Of a stretch of DNA of 36,723 nucleotides, positions 1 through 6,726 are shown piece after piece. Position 1 is the first letter of the stretch; every line of letters begins with the position of its first letter. Below the pieces are notes generated by a model that saw only the letters and a list, made by a program, of their open reading frames with translations, searched no databases and was not told the DNA's origin. The position numbers and the translations under genes are program-made. Origin of the DNA: a bacterium (GTDB taxonomy: Bacteria; CAYTYR01; UBA6262). The stretch spans positions 1 through 36,723 of the forward strand of contig JAQTQE010000017.1 of assembly GCA_028712365.1 (NCBI GenBank). The letters are read 5' to 3'.

Positions 1-987
1 TTACTCAATGCCTATCTTCAGAACCAGCTCTATCTGGTGAATAACTCCCAAGTCACCGTGAGGAACATAGGCATAGTTGATGGCTAGCTCTGAGAGCGGA
101 ACAAAGGCAAATTCAAAGTCCTGCAAACTTAAACCGATACCAGTGGAGAGCCCGTTGCCGATATCATGCTTGGTATCATACCCCAAGCGCAAGGCCAGGA
201 CATTGGTGAGCCAGAATTCACTGCCAAAATTCCAATGATAGTAATCATTGACCGGCTTGTTCAGGTCAGCGGCTAGGGTTAGGCGGTTCGCAAAAAGGTT
301 AAGAGCAGTTCCAACTACATAATTTGTAGGTAACGGCGCTGCTTCCTTGTCAAAGGTGATCTTATCTCCTAAATTTTGGGCAGCGATGCCGATATTAAAG
401 GTATCCATAATATTGGTGAAAAGCACCCCGGCATCAAAGCTGTATCCATGAGCTTTGGTCGCGGCTATCTCTTCAACAATTTGCCGGCCGGCTATACCGA
501 TGGAGAAATTAGTAGTGAAGGCCTTGCCATAGGCCAGAGAGATAACTCTGTCCCTGGCGCCGAATTCGCCGCTGTCGTTGCCTGAATTATCCCTGCCAGC
601 TATTGTGCCATAGTCAACAAAGTTGACGTTGCCGGCCAGGGTGCCCATATCAAAAACATTCCGGGCATGCATTTCGTCCAATGGATAGACCCAGCCGATA
701 TAGTTGGAAGTGACTTCAGAGAAATATTTGTTTTGGTTGAACTGGAGCTCTGTTTTGGTCAAATAGGCCAAACCGGCGGGATTGTAGGTGACAGCGTTGG
801 AATCATCAACAATCGCGGCAAAAGCTCCACCCATGGCGGCCGGACGAGTGCCGGGTTTTTGCTCAAGGACTTGGGCACTGGTGGTGCCGGAGTTGGAGTG
901 TGAAGCAGCAAAAACCGTTCGTGGTTCGTGGTTCGTCGTTAGTAGTATTAAGACGAATACCAAAACAAGCTTAAACCGTAAATTCAT
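1..987 (-). CDS. PorV/PorQ-family outer-membrane beta-barrel protein
   Basis: A 328-residue exported protein. Residues 1-28 form a signal peptide ending in VFA. The mature part opens with the family hallmark of glycine/alanine-rich PGTRPAAMGGAFAAIVDD followed by NAVTYNPAGLA, then alternating amphipathic strands typical of a FadL/UPF0164-like barrel. In Bacteroidetes PorV is the outer-membrane shuttle of the type IX secretion system; PorQ and UPF0164 relatives elsewhere have no firm role. The ATG at 987 has a good AAGGAGAT site, which lies in the end of the preceding four-helix-bundle gene 10 bp upstream. The signal peptide is partly encoded by a TTCGTGG heptamer repeat (911-943), giving the odd segment TTNHEPRT. 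It is the last gene of the left operon seen here and follows a FlgD-tailed gene, as do two other PorV genes in the window. Family assignment is solid; transport role is inferred. Confidence 0.85.
   Translation of the reverse strand: MNLRFKLVLVFVLILLTTNHEPRTVFAASHSNSGTTSAQVLEQKPGTRPAAMGGAFAAIVDDSNAVTYNPAGLAYLTKTELQFNQNKYFSEVTSNYIGWVYPLDEMHARNVFDMGTLAGNVNFVDYGTIAGRDNSGNDSGEFGARDRVISLAYGKAFTTNFSIGIAGRQIVEEIAATKAHGYSFDAGVLFTNIMDTFNIGIAAQNLGDKITFDKEAAPLPTNYVVGTALNLFANRLTLAADLNKPVNDYYHWNFGSEFWLTNVLALRLGYDTKHDIGNGLSTGIGLSLQDFEFAFVPLSELAINYAYVPHGDLGVIHQIELVLKIGIE
911..943. repeat. TTCGTGG heptamer repeat, left arm
   Basis: The 7-bp word TTCGTGG is iterated about four times with small changes. The arm lies inside the signal-peptide codons of the PorV gene at 1-987 and is the inverted partner of 1371-1406. 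Confidence 0.8.
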
Positions 988-997
988 AAAATCTCCT

Positions 998-1357
998 TTA
1001 TTTCTTGATAGAATTGATAAGTCCGTTTAACATTTTGTTTATACGATCAGCTTTTATGAGCAACCCATCGTATTCTTTCTTGCTTATATATTCTAAATTT
1101 AAAGATACGTCTAAAAGAGCAACTACTTCGTATGAAGAGCCTCTAGCTATTCGTAAAAACTGAGTGAAATCTTTAGAGTGATATCTTCCGCAACCTTCGG
1201 CTATATTTGCTGTTATTGAAACCGCAGCCCTTCTTACTTGGTCAATCAATCCGAATTTTTCATCGCTTGGATATTTTTTGGTTACTTGATATATTTCTTT
1301 AATATACTCTTGGCTTATTTTATAAACATCAAGTTGTTGAAAATTCGGCAAAATCAT
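998..1357 (-). CDS. Four-helix-bundle protein (23S rRNA intervening-sequence protein family), copy 1
   Basis: A 119-residue protein of the S23/IVP/Avd-like four-helix-bundle family, recognised by LDVYKISQEY near the start, DQVRRAAVSITANIAEGCGR and KDFTQFLRIARGSSYE. Family members occur inside 23S rRNA intervening sequences and as the Avd accessory protein of diversity-generating retroelements; they are basic bundles thought to bind nucleic acid. No rRNA or reverse transcriptase is nearby. The ATG at 1357 directly abuts its GAGGAG site, so the true start may be the TTG at 1351, which has a 6-nt spacing. The gene sits between two inverted arms of a TTCGTGG-type repeat (911-943 and 1371-1406) and closely resembles copy 3 at 11519-11887. 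Function of stand-alone members is unknown. Confidence 0.85.
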   Translation of the reverse strand: MILPNFQQLDVYKISQEYIKEIYQVTKKYPSDEKFGLIDQVRRAAVSITANIAEGCGRYHSKDFTQFLRIARGSSYEVVALLDVSLNLEYISKKEYDGLLIKADRINKMLNGLINSIKK

Positions 1358-1370
1358 CTCCTCTTTTTTT

Positions 1371-1406
1371 ACGATGAACTACGAACGACCAACCATGAAC
1401 GGTTCT
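1371..1406. repeat. TTCGTGG heptamer repeat, inverted right arm
   Basis: The reverse complement reads AACCGTTCATGGTTGG then CGTTCGTAGTTC, matching the arm at 911-943 with a few mismatches. Together the arms frame four-helix-bundle copy 1 in about 496 bp. Confidence 0.78.
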
Positions 1407-1407
1407 T

Positions 1408-1797
1408 TTATCTGATTATCGCGAGTTTGCCTTTGAGTTTGTCGCCGGCTTCATTGGTGATGAGATAAAGATACATACCGCTGGCGATCTTTTTGCCGTT
1501 ATCATTGGTCAGGTCCCAAGTGACAGTACCATTGGTGTCAGTGGCATTGATCTCCCTGACTATATCACCGTTGGTCTTGAATATCCTGATGATCACATTG
1601 TTGGTCAGGTTTTCAAAAGTAACCTTATCATGTCCCAGGGAGGTGCGGACAGGATTGGGATAGAGGTAGGATTCGCTGAGATTGTCTTTTAGAGCAGCGA
1701 ATCCTGTTGATGGTTGATAGTTGATAGCTGATAGAACAAGCGCCATAAACAGTGTTAATTGCAGAGTGTTAAGTTTAAAGTTACGGTTCTTTTTCAT
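1408..1797 (-). CDS. Small secreted protein with FlgD-like/T9SS-type C-terminal domain
   Basis: A short exported protein of about 129 residues. I chose the ATG at 1797 because a GGAGCC site lies just upstream; a longer in-frame start would overlap the kinase gene. After the signal peptide (ending GFA) the mature part is almost only one Ig-like FlgD/type-A sorting fold: YPNPVR, VIIRIFKTNGDIVREI, TVTWDLTNDNGKKIASGMYLYLI and a basic KGKLAIIR end. Such domains normally sit at the end of large surface proteins, so a nearly free-standing tail is odd; it may be a trimmed remnant or an anchor piece. The signal-peptide region is encoded by a GTTGATA heptamer repeat (1706-1734). It follows the kinase by 13 bp and precedes a four-helix-bundle gene and a PorV gene. 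Confidence 0.75.
   Translation of the reverse strand: MKKNRNFKLNTLQLTLFMALVLSAINYQPSTGFAALKDNLSESYLYPNPVRTSLGHDKVTFENLTNNVIIRIFKTNGDIVREINATDTNGTVTWDLTNDNGKKIASGMYLYLITNEAGDKLKGKLAIIR
1706..1734. repeat. GTTGATA heptamer repeat in signal-peptide codons
   Basis: Four imperfect copies of GTTGATA in tandem encode part of the signal peptide of the small FlgD-tailed protein (SAINYQPST). The same word recurs at 13652-13681 and 18617-18645. Confidence 0.8.
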
Positions 1798-1810
1798 TTT
1801 AGGCTCCTTT

Positions 1811-2557
1811 TTATACGTACTTGTAATAGTAGCTGGGGATGTAGTATTCGACATTGGTCAGGATGAAGCCTAGGAGATTGCATCCTGCCTGTTGTAAGAG
1901 ATTTTCTGCCTGCGTGACCACTTCTTTTTTGGTCCGGTTGGTCTGCACGACCATCACTACCCCATCCACATTGACACCCAGGGCAGCGGCATCAGTGAGC
2001 GGAATGATCGGTGGCGTATCGACAATAATAAAGTCATATTGCAATTTCATGGATAATAAGAAATCTTTCATTTTCTGTGATTCCAATAATTCACTGGGAT
2101 CCGCAGGCACTGCTCCGGCAGTAATGATATCCAAGCCAGGGATCTGGGTGTGTTGTATGACTTCTTCCACGGTAGCCTGGGAATTAAGCAATTCGGAAAG
2201 GCCTTTGGTATTTTTCATGCCTAAAAGCAGATGGACTTTGCTTTTGCGCAGATCGCCATCGATCAGCAAAACCTTGCGGTCTTTTTCATAAGACATAGCC
2301 ACTGCCAGATTAACTGAAGTAGTGGATTTTCCTTCATTATGCACTGAGCTGGTCAGAACAACGGTCTTGATCGGATCATCTTTGTTGATCCGCTTGAGAT
2401 TGGTGCGCAGGGTGCGATACTGTTCGGCAATAGCGCCTTTGGGCTGGTAATAGGTCAGGATACTCTTGTCTATGCCGGAAGAAATGCTGGGAACAATGAC
2501 TTTTTCGTCCACAGTCGCGGTCCTGGATTTGCCTAAGTGAATTTTGTCGTTTTCCAT
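1811..2557 (-). CDS. CpsD/CapB-type tyrosine kinase (BY-kinase) for exopolysaccharide control
   Basis: A 248-residue cytoplasmic BY-kinase. It shows the activator-facing EQYRTLRTNL segment (about 45-54), a Walker A loop around SSVHNEGKST (70-79), Walker A' VLLIDGDLR (96-104), the PADPSELL segment (151-158) and Walker B FIIVDTPP (176-183). The C-terminus is a tyrosine cluster (YYIPSYYYKYV), the expected autophosphorylation site. BY-kinases cycle phosphorylation with the Wzz-type polymerase partner to control chain length and export; the partner is the next gene upstream at 2784-4157. The split into two proteins resembles Gram-positive CapA/CapB rather than the fused Wzc of most proteobacteria, although the cell is clearly diderm. 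The start has an AAGGAGCCCC site. No cognate phosphatase is seen in the window. Confidence 0.92.
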   Translation of the reverse strand: MENDKIHLGKSRTATVDEKVIVPSISSGIDKSILTYYQPKGAIAEQYRTLRTNLKRINKDDPIKTVVLTSSVHNEGKSTTSVNLAVAMSYEKDRKVLLIDGDLRKSKVHLLLGMKNTKGLSELLNSQATVEEVIQHTQIPGLDIITAGAVPADPSELLESQKMKDFLLSMKLQYDFIIVDTPPIIPLTDAAALGVNVDGVVMVVQTNRTKKEVVTQAENLLQQAGCNLLGFILTNVEYYIPSYYYKYV

Positions 2558-2584
2558 TTTGGGGCTCCTTTTTCAAAGTCGCTA

Positions 2585-2780
2585 GTCAGTACGAGATACA
2601 GTCAGAACGAAGAACAGTTGCCAGTCAATACAAATACAGTAAGAACTAAAGACGGGTGCCAGTCAATGCGAGAAACAGTTAATACGAAGTGCAGTAACTG
2701 CTAAATACAGTATTCTTATTAAACTGCTCTTTGTTCTTACTGGCAACTGCCTTTCGTCTTGACTGCCTTTCGTATTTACT
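2585..2780. repeat. Imperfect hairpin of CAGT-containing repeat words
   Basis: The gap between the Wzz and kinase genes is filled by repeated words such as ACGAAGAACAGTTGCCAGT. The right part (about 2715-2780) is an imperfect reverse complement of the left part (about 2590-2650), so the transcript can fold into a long hairpin. A related word, GAGGAACAGTTGCCAGTA, occurs at about 7899-7916. Confidence 0.7.
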
Positions 2781-2783
2781 TAC

Positions 2784-4157
2784 TTAAGAACGGATGATAC
2801 GGTTGACATTCTTGGTGGCGTCTTCTTCCAAAGATATCCTAGAAATAGCGCCAAGTATCGGTTTGGCAAGAAAGCCTTTAGCGTCTTCTATATTTCTTAA
2901 AGAATGGTCCAGATATTCCAATAAGTAAATGCCGGCAAAGCCCAAACCCAAACCAAGGATGATACTCATCAAGATCGATTTAAAGATGTCTGGCTTGGAT
3001 GGTTTTAACGGCATACGAGCCGGGTCGATCACTTTAAACCTGGTGCCTTTATCCAGGTTTTCCATTTGCTGGGAAATACGCGCGCTTTCCATTTTGGACA
3101 AGAGCGAAGTATAGAGTTGTTCATTTACCTGGGCATCGCGGTCCATGGCAGTGAGTTCCGCGTCGCTAACGTTTGCCAGTTTATACTTGCCGCGCTTGGC
3201 TTTGATCTCTGCCTGCTTTTGCAGCAGTTCCTCACGTTTCAATTCTAAGCCCTTCAATTTTTGGTCCAATTCAGCGTAGATCGGATTGGTAGCTGATTTT
3301 TCTTCCACGCTGATTGACTTGGTTTTTTCCATCTCCTGGGAGAGTTTTTCCCTGGTTTTGGTGATCTCTTTACGCAGTTCCTGGACCCTGGGATGCTGTT
3401 CGGTAGAGTCGATCAGCAGGCGGCTTAGTTCTTTCTCTAAGTTCGCTATATGCTCATTTAACTGTTTAATGACCGGATTCTGTTCCTTTTTCACTTCAGA
3501 GACCACTACTTTATCCTGCCGTGAGAGCTGGTCTTTGATCAGCCCTTTTTGTTTATCAATGCTTTCGATCTCAGCCTTGACTTTCAATTCGCCCAGGTCT
3601 TTTTCTGATGCTTCCAGGCGGTCACGGTACACATTTAGCTGTTCTCTTATAAAATCAATAGCTTTGACTGCTTCTTCGCTTTTGAGCTGGATGGTTTCAT
3701 CGATAAAATTATTCGTGAGATATTCCACTACCTGCTTGGCTAAATACGGGTCTTTATCTTCAAATGAAATGCGCACCAGGTCCTGGTTGAACATTTCAAT
3801 ATTGATCCTCTTTCTGAGATCTATGATATATTTTTCGAAATCAAGCGGTGTCTTTATGGTCCCAGTCATTCTGACCGCCTCTGTCATACTAACCAACCGG
3901 GGCCAGCTCAGGATGCGCTCCCGCATGGTCTTGATCGTCTCGTTGTACTGGCTGGTAACTGCCATTTTATCCATCAAGGGATTCAGGATATCAGCTTTTT
4001 GGATATAGACAATAGACGCGGAATTATATACCTTGGGAGCGGAAAGGACATAGATCATCCCTCCTATGAGACACACAGACAAGGTAATAATAAATATCCA
4101 TTTGCGGCGGAAAAAGATCATCAAGTAGTCGCGGATGGTGAATTGAATCGATTCCAT
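2784..4157 (-). CDS. Wzz/GumC-type polysaccharide co-polymerase (chain-length determinant)
   Basis: A 457-residue inner-membrane protein of the Wzz family. One transmembrane helix lies at about 20-40 (after FFRRKW) and a second at about 393-414. Between them is a long periplasmic stretch rich in Glu/Lys/Gln heptads (roughly 160-340), predicted coiled coil, as in other co-polymerases. A Pro-rich segment (PARMPLKPSKP) precedes TM2, also typical. The short cytoplasmic tail ends NVNRIIRS and carries no kinase domain; that function is the separate BY-kinase downstream. The protein should bridge to the Wza-like fusion protein at 4730-6355. An AAGGAGC site precedes the ATG. The 226-bp gap to the kinase gene is filled by an imperfect hairpin repeat. 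Confidence 0.9.
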   Translation of the reverse strand: MESIQFTIRDYLMIFFRRKWIFIITLSVCLIGGMIYVLSAPKVYNSASIVYIQKADILNPLMDKMAVTSQYNETIKTMRERILSWPRLVSMTEAVRMTGTIKTPLDFEKYIIDLRKRINIEMFNQDLVRISFEDKDPYLAKQVVEYLTNNFIDETIQLKSEEAVKAIDFIREQLNVYRDRLEASEKDLGELKVKAEIESIDKQKGLIKDQLSRQDKVVVSEVKKEQNPVIKQLNEHIANLEKELSRLLIDSTEQHPRVQELRKEITKTREKLSQEMEKTKSISVEEKSATNPIYAELDQKLKGLELKREELLQKQAEIKAKRGKYKLANVSDAELTAMDRDAQVNEQLYTSLLSKMESARISQQMENLDKGTRFKVIDPARMPLKPSKPDIFKSILMSIILGLGLGFAGIYLLEYLDHSLRNIEDAKGFLAKPILGAISRISLEEDATKNVNRIIRS

Positions 4158-4184
4158 TTTAGTTTAAGCTCCTTTTAAATTAAG

Positions 4185-4240
4185 TTGTTAGGTGTAAGTT
4201 TTGGAAGTAAGTATAGAAGTAGGTCTTAGGGTACTGGGCT
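4185..4240. repeat. 12-bp-word palindromic repeat family, left arm (copy A)
   Basis: Begins GTTAGGTGTAAGTTTTGG and continues with GAAGTAAGTATAGAAGTAGG. It is the same left arm as in copies B to F, but here the right arm lies beyond a four-helix-bundle gene. Confidence 0.8.
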
Positions 4241-4248
4241 CTTACTTA

Positions 4249-4650
4249 CTAACTTTCCTTCCTTTTAAACGTTGTCCAAGCTAGCGAAAGCTTATATAAC
4301 TGTTTCCCGGTGATATCGTACAAACTTATAAGCTCTTTACACAAATTAGTATCAATTTTATCGGGGTAAATATCTCTACAGTGACTTAAACTTACAATAG
4401 TTTCATTGTTTTCTGCCATAGCATCATCTAGATATTTTTGAAATCCCATTTTTTGATGCTTTTTAGCATACCCTTCTGCTATCAATCTTGGTATTGCCTT
4501 GCAAGATCTGGATAACTGATCTTTCAGATCAAATTTCTCACTTTCCGGCAGTGTTGCAACTATCTTTGTCATTACTTGTATACTTGCATTATATGTTCTT
4601 TGATACACATCTAAATCGTAAAAGCTCTTGATGATTTTCTTAGTTTCCAT
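4249..4650 (-). CDS. Four-helix-bundle protein (S23/IVP family), copy 2
   Basis: A 133-residue four-helix-bundle protein, more divergent than copies 1 and 3. Family landmarks are FYDLDVYQRTYN, FDLKDQLSRSCKAIPRLIAEG (compare ANIAEG in the others), KYLDDAMAENNETIVSL and a helical tail. The insertion of SHCRDIYPDKID gives it a slightly different C-terminal half. The start has an AAAGGT site. It lies between the Wzz gene and the PorV-Wza fusion gene and is framed by the two inverted arms of the 12-bp-word repeat family (about 4185-4240 and 4681-4735). It has no evident role in polysaccharide export; its placement looks like that of an inserted element. Stand-alone function is unknown. Confidence 0.8.
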   Translation of the reverse strand: METKKIIKSFYDLDVYQRTYNASIQVMTKIVATLPESEKFDLKDQLSRSCKAIPRLIAEGYAKKHQKMGFQKYLDDAMAENNETIVSLSHCRDIYPDKIDTNLCKELISLYDITGKQLYKLSLAWTTFKRKES

Positions 4651-4680
4651 TTTTTACCTTTCGCAGTATAATCAAACCAA

Positions 4681-4735
4681 TAACTTTAGACCTACTTCCA
4701 TACCTACTTCCATAACCTTCACCCTACTTCTACTT
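4681..4735. repeat. 12-bp-word palindromic repeat family, right arm (copy A)
   Basis: Contains tandem CCTACTTCCATA units and ends AACCTTCACC, the standard right arm. It is the inverted partner of 4185-4240, with four-helix-bundle copy 2 lying between. Confidence 0.8.
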
Positions 4736-6355
4736 AGTAATCGTAGTTTGGGTTTCGTCAACTAAAGGTTTCGGCGTTGATAATGGCGTTGCCAGGTTCC
4801 TGGTCTTATAGAACGGATCAAGCAAGTAGCTCAGGCTGTTTGACAGTTTGCCCAACATGGTGGATGGCACATAAACGATGTCTCCCGGAGTGAGCGTTAC
4901 ATTGTTTTTCATCTTGCCGCGATATAGTATTTTGTACAAATTCACGATCTTGTAGCTGGGACGGACTGTCCTGGGTTTGATAATATAGACTCTCCAGGTG
5001 GCAGCTAATCCTGTCGGGAAGCCCGCTGAAGCGATAGCATCGCGCAAAGCGATGGAATCGCCTTCCACCGGGTATTTACCAGGAGAGCGTACTTCACCCA
5101 GGATATAGACTACTTTGCTGCGGTATTGCATAATGGAAACCATGACGTTAGGATCTTGTACGTATTTACCGATCTCTTCTTTCAAGACTTCGACAAATTC
5201 TTCGCGGGTCAGGTCCTCGGCCTTGATCTCGCCGATCATCGGGATCAAGATCTTGCCATAAGGGTCAATAGTGAATTTGCCGCTGAATTCATCATGATTG
5301 CGGGTAATGATCTGCAGGACGTCATCAGGCCCCAAACGGTATGGGGAGACTTCTTCTTCCGGTGTTTCCACTGCTTCTGTTTTCTTGGATAACAAGCGGT
5401 TGATCTTGATCGACACCATATGCTGACGGTCACGCAGGTCTTTGCCATAACCATAAATGAACGAGTAATCAAAGTTAAAAGCAAATTTTTTAGTTTGCAT
5501 GGTGCCCAGACCTAGCCCGGCAGACGCTTCAGTAGAATTGACGCCGCCGCGCAGGGTAAAGAGTTTATTAAAAAAGGGTATTTCAGCGCCGGCATTTGAT
5601 TGCCACTTGCCCTGGCTGCGTATAGCGTCAACATTAGCAGTGATCTGCTGTTCTATCCCGATGAAACTCAAAACTGGCAAAACTGGCAGTTTATAGGATA
5701 ACCCTACCCTGGTCTGAATTGGCAGGCGCTGGGAATCATCTATAATATGAACCGCTGGTTCGTTCACGTTAAGAGCGGCAATACCGAGCTTAAGCGATTT
5801 ATTGATCTTGTAGTGCAAGCCGGCATCAACGCCAAAAGCGCTTCTTGATCCTTCGCCACCGGACATGGTATCAAAAATATCCTGCCCGGTTTTATTGGGC
5901 GCGTAAAATAGGCCCTTCAGGTTCAGGCCGAGAGCTATCTCATTCATCTCCCAGGGAAGAAAAGGATTCAAATTCTGGGAGAAGTTCAGTAATATTGTGT
6001 TTTCCTGGTAAATCTGTTTGACGCGGTAATTATTCCAGGCAAATCCCCAGGCACTATATTTATAAGGGACTACCATGCCAAAAGAATGGGACATATAATA
6101 GGGCACATTTACCCGGGTGATATAAGGGGTACTGTTGGTATAGAGACACTGGATATGGGTGAGCTGGCTGGTACCCGCTGGATTGAACCAGAGGGATGCG
6201 ACATCATCAGACTGGCCGGTAAAAGCAGTGCCCATCCCGGCAGTGCGAGCGCTGGAATGCAGGTCGCTGAAGTTTTCGGCGCAAAAACCGTTCGTGGTTA
6301 ATAGTTGGTAGATAGTAGTTAAAACAAAAACAGAGATAAGAGCTTTTCTTTTCAT
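4730..6355 (-). CDS. Fusion of PorV-like outer-membrane barrel with Wza-like polysaccharide export (SLBB) domains
   Basis: A 541-residue protein in one uninterrupted frame. Residues 1-26 are a signal peptide (ending FCA). Residues about 30-320 match PorV/UPF0164-like barrels: SARTAGMGTAFTGQSDD, ASLWFNPAGTSQL and repeated amphipathic strands ending near MVSIKINRLL. A short acidic linker (about 322-337) leads to a Poly_export domain (about 338-410, SPYRLGPDDVLQI, DPYGKILIPMIGEI, YVQDPNVMVSI) and an SLBB domain (about 413-460, VYILGEVRSPGKYPV), ending GDIVYVPS near 498. Wza proteins normally form their own outer-membrane pore through a C-terminal helix; here the barrel seems to be supplied at the N-terminus. 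It sits upstream of Wzz and BY-kinase, as expected for an export channel. The fusion is seen directly; how it assembles is inferred. Confidence 0.85.
   Translation of the reverse strand: MKRKALISVFVLTTIYQLLTTNGFCAENFSDLHSSARTAGMGTAFTGQSDDVASLWFNPAGTSQLTHIQCLYTNSTPYITRVNVPYYMSHSFGMVVPYKYSAWGFAWNNYRVKQIYQENTILLNFSQNLNPFLPWEMNEIALGLNLKGLFYAPNKTGQDIFDTMSGGEGSRSAFGVDAGLHYKINKSLKLGIAALNVNEPAVHIIDDSQRLPIQTRVGLSYKLPVLPVLSFIGIEQQITANVDAIRSQGKWQSNAGAEIPFFNKLFTLRGGVNSTEASAGLGLGTMQTKKFAFNFDYSFIYGYGKDLRDRQHMVSIKINRLLSKKTEAVETPEEEVSPYRLGPDDVLQIITRNHDEFSGKFTIDPYGKILIPMIGEIKAEDLTREEFVEVLKEEIGKYVQDPNVMVSIMQYRSKVVYILGEVRSPGKYPVEGDSIALRDAIASAGFPTGLAATWRVYIIKPRTVRPSYKIVNLYKILYRGKMKNNVTLTPGDIVYVPSTMLGKLSNSLSYLLDPFYKTRNLATPLSTPKPLVDETQTTITK
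6288..6320. repeat. Composite heptamer repeat in signal-peptide codons of the fusion gene
   Basis: Begins with the TTCGTGG word and continues with AATAGTTGGTAGATAGTAG, a degenerate GTTGATA-like word. It encodes part of the signal peptide of the PorV-Wza fusion (TTIYQLLTTN). Confidence 0.65.
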
Positions 6356-6376
6356 CGGGTGTCCTTTTTGGGAAAA

Positions 6377-6553
6377 TTATTTTTCCTGAGTAATATAGGA
6401 TTCGATCCTCTTGATGTCGTCCTCGGTGTAAATGCGATAGTTCCGGTAGTCCCGCTTTACCTTCAGGCTCAACCGCTTTTCCCATCTCTTGAGAGTATTG
6501 GGATGGCAATGTAGTCTTTGGCATACTTGGCAGACTGTCAGATGACCATTCAT
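6377..6553 (-). CDS. Small MerR-like helix-turn-helix DNA-binding protein
   Basis: A 58-residue open frame with ATG at 6553 and a GGAGGTTA site eight bases upstream. It stops 21 bp before the fusion gene at 6355. The sequence is nearly a bare MerR/HTH_17 winged-helix module: LTVCQVCQRLHCHPNTLKRWEK forms the helix-turn-helix (given here as 6-27 in outline), and YRNYRIYTEDDIKRIESYI is the wing and following helix. MerR family proteins bind promoters or, in the BldC-type minimal versions, tandem direct repeats; excisionases of this fold also exist. No effector domain is present. Its position inside an exopolysaccharide operon suggests a local regulator. Three Cys/His residues in the first helix are noticeable but unexplained. 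Fold call is firm; target is unknown. Confidence 0.8.
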   Translation of the reverse strand: MNGHLTVCQVCQRLHCHPNTLKRWEKRLSLKVKRDYRNYRIYTEDDIKRIESYITQEK

Positions 6554-6596
6554 ACTAAAGTAACCTCCGTTTATTAAATACGATTAGACTGATAGA

Positions 6597-6714
6597 AACT
6601 GTTATTGGGTGTTGGTTTTGGAAGTAGGTTTGGTTTGAGGTCTTGGGAAGTTGGGTTTAAAGTCTTAAAACTAACTTCCTACTTCCATACCTACTTCTAC
6701 AACTTTCAACTTAT
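6597..6714. repeat. 12-bp-word palindromic repeat family, copy B
   Basis: Left arm TTGGGTGTTGGTTTTGG and right arm with CTACTTCCATACCTACTTCT are imperfect inverted repeats around a short centre. It fills the gap between the amidotransferase and the HTH gene. Confidence 0.8.
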
Positions 6715-6726
6715 TACATTTCTTTC

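Noticed and set aside
911-1406. Heptamer arrays considered as a CRISPR array
   Set aside because: Words are 7-12 bp, adjacent without spacers, and arranged as inverted arms; no Cas gene is present.
1408-1854. Longer start for the small FlgD-tailed gene (ATG near 1854)
   Set aside because: It would overlap the kinase gene and adds residues with no signal-peptide logic; the ATG at 1797 has a proper ribosome site.
3286-4008. Long plus-strand open frame (240 codons) inside wzz
   Set aside because: It is antisense to a well-supported Wzz gene, shows low-complexity Ser/Leu-rich sequence, and has no ribosome site or known domain.
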